64,000 bases of DNA. Source: Trinickia dabaoshanensis (GTDB lineage: Bacteria > Pseudomonadota > Gammaproteobacteria > Burkholderiales > Burkholderiaceae). Shown piece by piece: positions 33,980-42,226 of the stretch. Position numbers and translations under genes: made by a program. The stretch covers positions 62,001-126,000 of the forward strand of contig NZ_PNYA01000002.1 of assembly GCF_002879885.1 (NCBI RefSeq), in the 5' to 3' direction. Each line of letters starts with the position of its first letter. The first letter of the stretch is position 1. The notes under the pieces are model-generated. The model searched no databases. It was not told where the DNA came from and was given only the letters and a program-made list of their open reading frames with translations.

Positions 33980-35689
33980 ATGCAGATGTGGAGCCAAACC
34001 TATACGCCGCTCGGCGGGCTGGGGCTGTCGTCCCTGGTCGCCGGCATCCCGATCGTCTTTTATTTCGCGGCGCTCACCGTCTTGAAGTTCAAGGGCCACG
34101 TCGCGGCCGCGATCACACTCGCGCTGGCGCTCGTCGTCGCGATTCTCGCTTACGGCATGCCGGCGCCAACGGCGTTCGCGGCAGCCGGTTACGGATTCGC
34201 CTACGGCCTGTGGCCCATCGCGTGGATCATCGTGACGGCCGTGTTCCTCTACAAGATCGTCGTGAAGACGGGGCAATTCGAGATCATTCGCGCATCGGTG
34301 CTCTCGATCACCGACGATCGACGGCTGCAAATGCTGTTGATCGGCTTTTCGTTCGGGGCCTTCCTGGAGGGCGCCGCGGGCTTCGGCGCGCCGGTCGCGA
34401 TCACCGCCGCGCTGCTCGTGGGTCTCGGCTTCAGTCCGCTGTACGCCGCGGGGTTATGCCTCATCGCCAACACCGCGCCGGTCGCGTTCGGCGCCATGGG
34501 CATTCCGATCATCGTCGCGGGACAGGTGACCGGGATCGACGCGTTCCATGTCGGCGCGATGGCGGGCCGGCAATTGCCGCTGCTCTCATTGTTCGTCCCG
34601 TTCTGGCTCGTGTTCATCATGGACGGCGTGCGCGGCGTCAAGCAAACGTGGCCCGCGGCGCTCGTCGCCGGAGGCAGCTTCGCGGTGACGCAATACTTCA
34701 CCTCGAACCATATCGGGCCCGAGTTGCCGGACATCGCGTCGTCGCTCGTCAGTCTCGTTGCGCTGACGGCTTTCCTCAAGGTGTGGCAGCCGCGCTCCGC
34801 GGCGCAAACCGAGTTCGCCGCGACGAGCGGCGGTGCTGCCGCGCTGTCGGGCTTCGGCGGCGCGCCCGCCGCCGGCCGCCTCGCCGCTACGAGCCGCCAA
34901 CGCTCGCCGTACACGAGCGCTCAAACCCTGCGCGCGTGGGCACCGTTCGGTCTGCTCACGATCGTCGTCACGATCTGGAGTCTGCCCTCGTTCAAGGCGC
35001 TCTTCGCCGCGCACGGCGCGCTCGCGGGGACCGTTCTTTCGCTGCACGTGCCCGGACTCGACCGCCTCGTCTTCAAGACGGCCCCGATCGTGAGCGCCCC
35101 GAAAGCCTTGGACGCCGTGTTCAAGCTCGATCTGATCTCGGCGGTCGGCACCGCGATCTTGCTGACCGCGCTGATCTCGGCCGCCTTGCTGCGCGTGCGC
35201 CCGAGCGTCGCCGCGCGCACGTTCGCCGAAACCATCGCCGAACTGCGCCGCCCCATTTTGTCGATCGGCCTCGTGCTCGCCTTCGCCTTCGTCGAAAACT
35301 ACTCGGGCATGTCCTCCACGCTGGCGCTGCTCTTGGCCGGGACCGGCGCGGCGTTCCCGTTCTTCTCGCCGCTGCTCGGCTGGCTCGGCGTGTTTCTGAC
35401 GGGCTCCGATACGTCGTCGAACGCGCTCTTTTGCTCGCTGCAACACACGACGGCGCATCAGATCGGCGTGTCCGACACGCTGCTCGTCGCGGCCAATACG
35501 ACCGGCGGCGTGACCGGCAAGATGATCTCGCCGCAGTCGATTGCCGTTGCCTGCGCCGCGACGGGACTCGTCGGCCACGAGGCGTCCCTCTTTCGCTTCA
35601 CGCTGCGCCATAGCCTGTTCTTCGCGGCCGTGGTCGGCGTCATGACGCTCGTGCAGGCTTATTGGCTCACCGGCATGCTCGTGAACTGA
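33980..35689 (+). CDS. lldP: L-lactate permease (LctP family)
   Basis: 569 residues from the ATG at 33980, directly after a GGAGGAG. Some twelve to fourteen hydrophobic segments are visible. Family stretches include [25 protein letters not shown] (near 110-135), the [16 protein letters not shown] segment and the late [14 protein letters not shown] and [19 protein letters not shown] motifs. It imports lactate (and probably glycolate) with protons across the inner membrane. The gene is 110 bases after lutB on the same strand and fits as the last gene of the lut operon. The end is followed by strong palindromes. Confidence 0.94.
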   Translation: MQMWSQTYTPLGGLGLSSLVAGIPIVFYFAALTVLKFKGHVAAAITLALALVVAILAYGMPAPTAFAAAGYGFAYGLWPIAWIIVTAVFLYKIVVKTGQFEIIRASVLSITDDRRLQMLLIGFSFGAFLEGAAGFGAPVAITAALLVGLGFSPLYAAGLCLIANTAPVAFGAMGIPIIVAGQVTGIDAFHVGAMAGRQLPLLSLFVPFWLVFIMDGVRGVKQTWPAALVAGGSFAVTQYFTSNHIGPELPDIASSLVSLVALTAFLKVWQPRSAAQTEFAATSGGAAALSGFGGAPAAGRLAATSRQRSPYTSAQTLRAWAPFGLLTIVVTIWSLPSFKALFAAHGALAGTVLSLHVPGLDRLVFKTAPIVSAPKALDAVFKLDLISAVGTAILLTALISAALLRVRPSVAARTFAETIAELRRPILSIGLVLAFAFVENYSGMSSTLALLLAGTGAAFPFFSPLLGWLGVFLTGSDTSSNALFCSLQHTTAHQIGVSDTLLVAANTTGGVTGKMISPQSIAVACAATGLVGHEASLFRFTLRHSLFFAAVVGVMTLVQAYWLTGMLVN

Positions 35690-35693
35690 AGCC

Positions 35694-35736
35694 GCGCGCC
35701 GCGGCGCGCTCGTACGCCGGCCACAGCCGGCGTACG
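35694..35736. terminator. Tandem palindromes between convergent lldP and oxidoreductase genes
   Basis: A 16-base perfect palindrome at 35694-35709 is followed by an 11-base-arm hairpin (CGTACGCCGGC at 35711-35721, four-base loop, complementary arm at 35726-35736). Location between two convergent genes suggests a bidirectional terminator, though there is no T tract. Confidence 0.6.
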
Positions 35737-35743
35737 ATGCGCT

Positions 35744-36832
35744 TCAGCACCAAGCATGCTCGCCCTCGGCGGACACGACCGTGCATTGCAAACCGTGCGC
35801 GCTGCCGGCCCGGTCGATCGCGGTTTCCAACTGCGTGAAGGGATACGCGCTGACATCGATGGCATCGAGCGACAATTGCCCCGACGCCACCAGCGCGACG
35901 AGCGCTAAGAAATCGGCACGCGAATACATGAAGTTGCCGAGCAGTTCCCAGTTGTTCAGCAGCATCTCGCCGTAGGGAATCGGCAGCGGCGCCTGCATGC
36001 TGCCCATCAGCACGAGCCGGCCATTGCGGCGCAAACTGCGCAGCGCCGCGAGCGTCGCCTGCGCATCGGTCGCCTGCCCCACCATATCGAACGCGAGGTC
36101 CGCCGCACCGCCCGCCGCCTCGCGGATCGCGGCAACGTCTTGCGCGCCATCGCCCGTCAGCACGACGCGCTTCACGCGTCCATGCCCGAGTTCGACGAGC
36201 GGTGCGAGCGCTTGCGCGCGCCGGCCGAGCGCCACCACGCGGCTCGCCCCGAGGGCCAGCGCGGCGAGCACGGCGGCCGAACCGAAGTAGCCGCTCGCCC
36301 CGTTCACCACCACGGTCTCGCCGGCTGCGAGACGCCCGCGGCGCAGCCCGCCGAACGGGACGGAGAATTTGCCCAGCGCGGCGAGCCGGGTCGATGCGAC
36401 CTCATCCAAACCATCGAGCGCGACGATCGTCGACGCGGGAAACTCGGCGAGTTCGCGCAACGTGCCATGCGGAAAATCGGCAAGCATCGGCGCGCTGCCG
36501 GCGCTGATCGCGGTCAATCCGATCAACACCTGCTCCGGCTCCTGCACGGTTTCGTCGGCGCGCCAATACGGCATCACGGCCACCCGTTGACCTTCCCGGA
36601 ATCCGAACACGCCCTCGCCCACGGCTTCGATGCGAGCGATGCCGTTCGTCCCCGGCGAAAACGGCCCGGGAGGATAGCCATACGGCAGCTTCCCTTCGAT
36701 GTAGGCGCGCGTGTAGCTCAAGAGCGGCACCGCCTCCATGCGCAGCAGCACCGCGCCGCGGCGCGGCCGGGGCACCGGTTCGTCGCGCAGGGCCAACGGC
36801 TTACCGGGTTCGTCGAGCATCCAAGCTTTCAT
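35744..36832 (-). CDS. Medium-chain dehydrogenase/reductase-like oxidoreductase
   Basis: 362 residues from the ATG at 36832 (MKAWMLDEPG), preceded by GGAG. The N-terminal catalytic-like domain opens with the usual MDR pattern, but the zinc-binding GHE and cysteine motifs are absent (FSPGTNGIARIEAVGEG instead), so it is probably zinc-independent like quinone oxidoreductases. A Rossmann domain (VVVNGASGYFGSAAVLAALALGASRVVALGRR, about 178-209) binds NADP(H) or NAD(H). It is divergent from a LysR gene with 108 bases between the starts, and that LysR is its likely regulator. Substrate unknown. Confidence 0.85.
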   Translation of the reverse strand: MKAWMLDEPGKPLALRDEPVPRPRRGAVLLRMEAVPLLSYTRAYIEGKLPYGYPPGPFSPGTNGIARIEAVGEGVFGFREGQRVAVMPYWRADETVQEPEQVLIGLTAISAGSAPMLADFPHGTLRELAEFPASTIVALDGLDEVASTRLAALGKFSVPFGGLRRGRLAAGETVVVNGASGYFGSAAVLAALALGASRVVALGRRAQALAPLVELGHGRVKRVVLTGDGAQDVAAIREAAGGAADLAFDMVGQATDAQATLAALRSLRRNGRLVLMGSMQAPLPIPYGEMLLNNWELLGNFMYSRADFLALVALVASGQLSLDAIDVSAYPFTQLETAIDRAGSAHGLQCTVVSAEGEHAWC

Positions 36833-36940
36833 CGTCGTTATCTCCGTTTGAGTTCGTGACACCGATCGGGATCGGACGATTGAACTGTAGCGATGGGCAA
36901 CGTATTCTTGAAATCAATTAATGGAATCCCACCCATCAAT

Positions 36941-37861
36941 ATGATTGATCTCAGAGGCATCGACCTGAATCTTCTCGTTTCGCTGCACGCATTGCTCGAG
37001 GAGTCGAACGTCACGCGTGCCGCCGAGCGGCTGCATTTGACCCAGCCCGCGGTCTCCACGCAACTGGCACGGTTGCGGCAGATCTTCGGCGACCCGCTAT
37101 TGATCCCCGCGCCGAGCGGACGCGGGATGACGCGCAGCGTCCGGGCGACCGAACTGATCGCGCCGCTCGCCGCCGCGCTCGCGCAACTCGAAGCCGTGGT
37201 GCGCCGGCAGCCGTCGTTCGATCCGCTCGTCGATACGCGCCGCTTTACGATCGCCGGCAGCGATCAAGCGGTGGCCGTGCTCGGATTCCGGTTGATGCAA
37301 TCATGGGCGCAGCGGGCCGGGCCGAGCGTGCAGCTTGCTTTCGTGGCGTCGGAGCATTCGAGCAGCATCGAGCGTTTCGAGCGAGGCGAGATCGATCTGC
37401 TGATCGGTTCGGAACGCGGCGTGCCCGCCTGGGCCAAGGCGCGCAAACTCTACGACGAGCGCTTCGTCTTCGTGCAGCGAAAGGGGCACCCGCGCGGCGC
37501 GGCGCCGCCCGACCTCGACGCCTATTGCTCGCTGGATCACGTGCTGGTCTCAACGAGCGGGGGCAGTTTCTTCGGATTCATGGACGAACACCTCGACGCC
37601 TTGGGCCGGGCGCGCCGTGTCGCACTCTCCGTTCAGCACTTCACCGTCGTGCCCGAATTGCTCGCCCTCAGCGATTACGTCGCGACGCTGCCGTCCCGGC
37701 TCGTCACGCGCTACCGCGACAAGCTCGACGTATTCGACTTGCCGTTCGACGCGCGCGGCTTCGCGATGTTCGCGGCGTGGCACCCGCGCAGCCAACTCGA
37801 TCCCGCGTGCGTATGGCTGCGCGAGGCACTCGTCGACGTGGCCGAGCATTGGCCGCACTAA
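36941..37861 (+). CDS. LysR-family transcriptional regulator
   Basis: 306 residues from the ATG at 36941 (MIDLRGIDLNLL), the position that gives the normal N-terminus of the NodD/NahR subgroup; an earlier ATG at 36893 would add 16 residues. The helix-turn-helix is at about 20-45 (NVTRAAERLHLTQPAVSTQLARL), followed by a substrate-binding domain (about 95-300). Likely controls the divergent oxidoreductase gene. The effector is unknown. Confidence 0.9.
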   Translation: MIDLRGIDLNLLVSLHALLEESNVTRAAERLHLTQPAVSTQLARLRQIFGDPLLIPAPSGRGMTRSVRATELIAPLAAALAQLEAVVRRQPSFDPLVDTRRFTIAGSDQAVAVLGFRLMQSWAQRAGPSVQLAFVASEHSSSIERFERGEIDLLIGSERGVPAWAKARKLYDERFVFVQRKGHPRGAAPPDLDAYCSLDHVLVSTSGGSFFGFMDEHLDALGRARRVALSVQHFTVVPELLALSDYVATLPSRLVTRYRDKLDVFDLPFDARGFAMFAAWHPRSQLDPACVWLREALVDVAEHWPH

Positions 37862-37873
37862 TGCGGGCGCGCC

Positions 37874-38398
37874 TCAGCGCTTGGCCGAGCGCAGCAACGC
37901 CGCCGCGGCGAGACCCAACGCGATACCCGCGTAGACGCGCGTCATCGAGCGCGGCCCCAGATGCGCTTCGAAGCCCGGCGTGAGCCGCTTGGGCACGAAA
38001 TGGTAGTCGACGATATAAGCCGTCGCCGCCGTCCCGGCCGCGGCCGCGAGCACCGCGGCAGGATGCTCGCGCGGCGCACGCGGGGCGATGCGCTCGAACA
38101 TCAGGGCCCAGAAAATCGCCGCGGCTTGATGGATGCCCAAGCCCAATAGCGTGTGACGCACGCTGAAGCCCACTTCGCGCGGCGCGCGCTCGGGCCAGAC
38201 GCAATGCGTGACCGCATTGAGCGGCGCATAGGCGGTGGTGCCTTCCCGCCGCGCGCAATACGCCGCGGCACCGGCTGCGCAGAGGCCGGCCACCGTGCCC
38301 GAGGCGGCCGCGCGACGCAAATCCAGCGCCCCGCGCGATGCCGCCGCCACGCGCGCGGCGCGCCGGCCCAGCTTGAGTAAGGTCAATGGCTTTCTCAT
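37874..38398 (-). CDS. Small inner-membrane protein of unknown function
   Basis: 174 residues from the ATG at 38398 (MRKPLTLLKL), which follows GAGGGAG. Three or four hydrophobic segments are visible (near 30-50, 85-110, 118-140 and 155-170). A basic N-terminus and a basic end (LLRSAKR) place both termini probably in the cytoplasm. No recognised domain; similar alanine-rich membrane proteins occur in Burkholderiaceae. It is transcribed away from the formate dehydrogenase genes and converges on the LysR gene with 12 bases between the stops. Confidence 0.7.
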   Translation of the reverse strand: MRKPLTLLKLGRRAARVAAASRGALDLRRAAASGTVAGLCAAGAAAYCARREGTTAYAPLNAVTHCVWPERAPREVGFSVRHTLLGLGIHQAAAIFWALMFERIAPRAPREHPAAVLAAAAGTAATAYIVDYHFVPKRLTPGFEAHLGPRSMTRVYAGIALGLAAAALLRSAKR

Positions 38399-38702
38399 CG
38401 CTCCCTCGACTGTTGCCGCGCAACCCATCGCGGTTTGCCGCCGCGTCCGCATCCTTGCGCATTCGTCATGAAAATCTCCATCGATGCTTAACGCTCCAAG
38501 CATCGATCGTGCCGTCGCAAGCAAATCGGCCATGCCGCCGGCCATCGCCGCTCGCGCACCGCACGCACGTCCGAGCGGGAACGAACGATGCTGATGCCTT
38601 TTCGATTATCGCGGTTTCGCATTCTCGTTCGGTCGCGTCGCCGCTTTCGAAATTATTTCGGACTGCTGACGTTTCACCGGACGATTCGACGAGGGCACAT
38701 CC
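38399..38702. promoter_or_regulatory. Divergent intergenic region upstream of the formate dehydrogenase operon
   Basis: About 300 bases between divergent genes with no convincing gene of its own. It is somewhat richer in A and T from 38600 to 38680, which is the probable promoter region of the plus-strand dehydrogenase operon. No clear operator palindrome was found. Confidence 0.5.
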
Positions 38703-41678
38703 ATGGCAGACGGCAACTCCTGCACGCTCACCTACGACGGCAAAGCACTGAACGGCCGTCCCGACCAACCGCTCGTCGAGTTCCTCGATGCGCATGGCGT
38801 GCATTTGCCGCATGTCTGCTATCACCCGAGCCTCGGCGCGCTGCAAACCTGCGACGTCTGTTGGGTGGAGCTCGACGGCGAACTCGTGCGCGGTTGCACG
38901 GTACAAAGCCGCGACGGTCTTACGATTCTCGCCGACAGCGAGCGGGCGAAAGCGGCGCGCCATGAGGGCCTCGATCGGCTGCTCGCCAAGCACGAGCTCT
39001 ATTGCACGGTCTGCGAGCACAACACCGGCGACTGCACGCTGCACGACACCGTCGCGCGGATGAACCCGCCGATCCAGCGTTATCCCTATCAGCGCAAGCC
39101 TTACGAGAAAGACGAAAGCAGTCCCTTCTACACCTACGATCCCGATCAGTGCATTTTGTGCGGACGCTGCGTCGAAGCGTGTCAGAACGTCGAGGTCAAC
39201 GAAACGTTGAGCATCGATTACACGATGGAGCATCCGCGCGTCCTCTGGGACGGCGGCAAGAGCGTGGACGAATCGAGTTGCGTCAGTTGCGGTCATTGCG
39301 TGACGGTGTGTCCGTGCAACGCGCTGCTGGAAAAAACGATGCAGCCCGATGCCGGTCCGTTCACCGCGATGCCCCAATCGCTGAAGCGGCCGTTGATCGA
39401 TCTCGTCAAGACCCTCGAGAACACCATCGGCGCACCGCCCGTCACTGCCGTCTCGGTCATGGACATGCATTGGCGCCAGCCGGAGATCAAGCGCACCAAA
39501 ACCGTCTGCACCTACTGCGGCGTCGGCTGTTCGTTCGAGATGTGGACGCGCGAGCGGCATTTGCTGAAGGTTCAACCGATGGTGCAAGCCCCGGTGAACG
39601 GCATCTCCACCTGCATCAAAGGCAAATTCGCCTGGGATTTCATCAACGACGAGAAGCGCCTCACGACGCCGCTGATTCGCGAGCACGGACGCTTTCGTCC
39701 GGCCAGTTGGGACGAAGCGCTCTCGCTCGTCGCGCGCAGGCTGCTCGAGATTCGCGACCGGCATGGGGCCGACAGCATCGGCTTCATCGGCTCGAGCAAG
39801 GCGAGCAACGAGGAAGCGTATCTCACGCAAAAGATCGCGCGGCTCATCATCGGAACGAATAGCGTCGACAATTCGTCGCGCTACTGCCAAAACCCGGCCA
39901 CCATGGGGCTCTTTCGCACCGTGGGCTACGGCGGCGATGCCGGCACCATCGCCGATATCGAGAAGGCAGACCTCGTCGTCATCGTCGGCAACAATACCGC
40001 CGAGAATCATCCCGTCATCGCCTCGCGCATCAAGGCGGCGCATAAGCATCGCGGGCAGAAACTCGTCGTCGTCGATACGCGCCGTCATGAGATGGCCGAG
40101 CGCGCCGATTTGTATTTGCGACCGAAGGCGAGCACCGACCTCGTATGGGCCTCCGCGCTGTCGCGCTACATCTTCGACCACGGTATGGCCGATACCGAAT
40201 TTCTGGCCGGTCGCGTCAACCGCGTCGACGAATATCGCCGCTCGCTAGAGCCGTTTACGCTCGAATTCGCCGAACGCATTACCGGTATTTCGCAGGCAGA
40301 ACTCGTACGAGCGGCGCATATGATCGGCGAAGCCAAGAGCGTGTGCCTGCTCTGGGCCATGGGCATCACGCAGCACAGCCACGGCGCCGACACGAGCACC
40401 GCGCTGTCGAACTTGCTCCTCGTGACCGGCAACTACGGACGCCCCGGCACGGGCGGCTACCCGATGCGCGGCCACAACAACGTGCAGGGCGCGAGCGATT
40501 TCGGCTGTTTGAAAAACGTCTATCCCGGATACGAGAAGGTGACCGATCCGGCTATCCGCGCGAAATGGGCCAAGGCGTGGGGCGTCGAGCCCGAGCGGCT
40601 TTCGGACAAGATCGGCCAGGATAACTTTCTGATGGTCGAGGAAGCGGCGCAAAAGCGTATCCGCGCGATGGTCGTGATCGGCGAAGAGACGGCCTATTCC
40701 GATGCCGACTCGGAAAACGTGCACAAGGCCTTCACCGAACTCGACTTCTTCGTCGTGCAAGACATCTTCTTGAGCCGCACCGCGCAGTTCGCCGACGTGG
40801 TCCTGCCGAGTTGTCCGAGCACCGAGAAAGACGGCACGTTCGTGAATACCGAGCGGCGCATTCAGCGCTTTTACGAAGTGATGCCCCCGTTAGGCGAGAG
40901 CCGGCCCGATTGGCGCATCTTGACCGATTTGGCCGCACGTATGGGTCACGATTGGGGTTACACGCATCCGTCGCAAATCATGGACGAGGTGGCCGGCGTC
41001 GCCGAGATGTTCAAAGGCGTGAGCTACGCGCGCCTCGAGGGGTGGAAATCGCTCGTCTGGCCCGTCAACGCCGACGGCAGCGATACGCCGCTGCTTTATA
41101 CCGAGCGCTTCCATACCGACGACGGCCGGGCCGTGCTTTATCCGCTTGAATGGAAAGCGCCCGCGGAACAGGCCGACGACGAATACGACTTACTCGCCGA
41201 CAACGGCCGCATGCTCGAGCAATTCCAATCGACGAATCAAACGGGCCGCGGGCCGCGCATCTGGCGTGAGGCACCGAACTGGTTCGTCGAAGTCAGTCCG
41301 GAGCTCGCGCAAGCGCGCGGCATCGCCGACGGCGACTGGGTGCGGCTCACCTCGCGCCGCGGCTCGGCCGACATGATCGTGCTCGTCACCGACCGCGTGC
41401 GCGGCAATACGCTGTTCGTGCCGATTCACCAAGGCAAACCCGGCATCAACGAAATGACGGGCGAGCACCACGACCCCGACGTCAATACGCCCGCGTACAA
41501 GGAACTCGCGGTCAAGCTCGAATGTCTGCCGCGGCCGAACGGCGGCGCGCCGCTGCCGAGCAACAACTATCGCAACCACACGCGCACGCCGAACGCCGGT
41601 ATCGACGCCACGGTGAAATGGGCCCGCGACGACTATGTCGAACCGCCCCTGCGCTCCCCTCATCCGGAGAGAAGCTGA
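38703..41678 (+). CDS. Formate-dehydrogenase-like molybdopterin oxidoreductase, ForC/YjgC-type
   Basis: 991 residues. An N-terminal [2Fe-2S] domain (C39, C50, C53, C65) and a His/Cys cluster segment (about 97-114) precede two [4Fe-4S] motifs: C150/153/156/160 and C193/196/199/203. The molybdopterin part carries a further [4Fe-4S] set (C269, C272, C276, C304). The metal ligand is C395 in SSRYCQNPAT. In well-studied formate dehydrogenases the ligand Cys or Sec is followed by His; here Q396 follows. The Cys-Gln form and the coupled DUF1641 gene fit the ForCE group described from Bacillus rather than the NAD-linked FdsABG enzymes, since no flavin or NAD-binding subunit is encoded nearby. It should oxidise formate and pass electrons to a membrane partner. 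ATG follows GAGGGC. Confidence 0.9.
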   Translation: MADGNSCTLTYDGKALNGRPDQPLVEFLDAHGVHLPHVCYHPSLGALQTCDVCWVELDGELVRGCTVQSRDGLTILADSERAKAARHEGLDRLLAKHELYCTVCEHNTGDCTLHDTVARMNPPIQRYPYQRKPYEKDESSPFYTYDPDQCILCGRCVEACQNVEVNETLSIDYTMEHPRVLWDGGKSVDESSCVSCGHCVTVCPCNALLEKTMQPDAGPFTAMPQSLKRPLIDLVKTLENTIGAPPVTAVSVMDMHWRQPEIKRTKTVCTYCGVGCSFEMWTRERHLLKVQPMVQAPVNGISTCIKGKFAWDFINDEKRLTTPLIREHGRFRPASWDEALSLVARRLLEIRDRHGADSIGFIGSSKASNEEAYLTQKIARLIIGTNSVDNSSRYCQNPATMGLFRTVGYGGDAGTIADIEKADLVVIVGNNTAENHPVIASRIKAAHKHRGQKLVVVDTRRHEMAERADLYLRPKASTDLVWASALSRYIFDHGMADTEFLAGRVNRVDEYRRSLEPFTLEFAERITGISQAELVRAAHMIGEAKSVCLLWAMGITQHSHGADTSTALSNLLLVTGNYGRPGTGGYPMRGHNNVQGASDFGCLKNVYPGYEKVTDPAIRAKWAKAWGVEPERLSDKIGQDNFLMVEEAAQKRIRAMVVIGEETAYSDADSENVHKAFTELDFFVVQDIFLSRTAQFADVVLPSCPSTEKDGTFVNTERRIQRFYEVMPPLGESRPDWRILTDLAARMGHDWGYTHPSQIMDEVAGVAEMFKGVSYARLEGWKSLVWPVNADGSDTPLLYTERFHTDDGRAVLYPLEWKAPAEQADDEYDLLADNGRMLEQFQSTNQTGRGPRIWREAPNWFVEVSPELAQARGIADGDWVRLTSRRGSADMIVLVTDRVRGNTLFVPIHQGKPGINEMTGEHHDPDVNTPAYKELAVKLECLPRPNGGAPLPSNNYRNHTRTPNAGIDATVKWARDDYVEPPLRSPHPERS

Positions 41679-42166
41679 TGGCCGAACGCATCGATTACGA
41701 ACCCGACCCGCCGAAGATCGAACCGGACGCGCACGAGGCGCTCGAGCGCCTCGTGCAAAGCCTGCACGAACATGGCCTGCTGCGCTTCGCGAACGATCTC
41801 GTCCGCGCGAAGACGCCCGTCGCGCAAGTACTCGTCGACGGACTCGCCAAGCCCGGAACGTTGAACGCGATTCAAAATCTGTCGATCGTGTTGATGGCGC
41901 TCTCGCGCATCGAGCCGAACCAGTTGTATAAAACGATGTTCGCGTTGACCGACGCGCTCAAATGCATCGGCGCTTGGCAACCCGATGCGGACGGCGAAGG
42001 GCATACGGCGCCGGGATTCACGGGCGCCTACAAGATGTTGCACGACGATGCGCTGTGGCAAGCGCTCACGCCGCTCATCGAAGCGATGAAGGCGTTTTCC
42101 GCCGGGTTGGAGCGACCCGTCGATAAACCGATCTCCGCGTTCACGGGCAAACCGAGTTCGGCTTAG
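41678..42166 (+). CDS. DUF1641 protein, probable partner (ForE-like) of the formate dehydrogenase
   Basis: 162 residues. The start overlaps the dehydrogenase stop by one base (TGATG), so translation is coupled. The central stretch (LLRFANDLVRAKTPVAQVLVDGLAKPGTLNAIQNLSIV) is the DUF1641 signature. In ForCE-type complexes this protein is the second subunit and links the catalytic subunit to the membrane. There is no clear transmembrane helix here, only amphipathic and moderately hydrophobic helices. The exact electron acceptor is unknown. Confidence 0.88.
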   Translation: MAERIDYEPDPPKIEPDAHEALERLVQSLHEHGLLRFANDLVRAKTPVAQVLVDGLAKPGTLNAIQNLSIVLMALSRIEPNQLYKTMFALTDALKCIGAWQPDADGEGHTAPGFTGAYKMLHDDALWQALTPLIEAMKAFSAGLERPVDKPISAFTGKPSSA

Positions 42167-42185
42167 CGTCGGGCGGCGAACCGAT

Positions 42186-42205
42186 GGCGGCCGCGCGCGG
42201 CCGCC
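42186..42205. terminator. GC-rich palindrome between convergent operons
   Basis: Nine-base perfect arms (GGCGGCCGC and its complement) around a two-base centre lie between the DUF1641 stop and the convergent M50 peptidase gene. There is no T tract. Terminator by position, moderate confidence. Confidence 0.5.
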
Positions 42206-42226
42206 TCACCGTCGCATCGCGCAGCG

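Noticed and set aside
35744-36832. Zinc-dependent alcohol dehydrogenase
   Set aside because: The GHE and cysteine zinc motifs are absent, so a zinc-independent MDR reading is preferred.
37874-38545. Longer start for the small membrane protein
   Set aside because: The added 49 residues run into the divergent promoter region and lack a ribosome site; the ATG at 38398 follows GAGGGAG.
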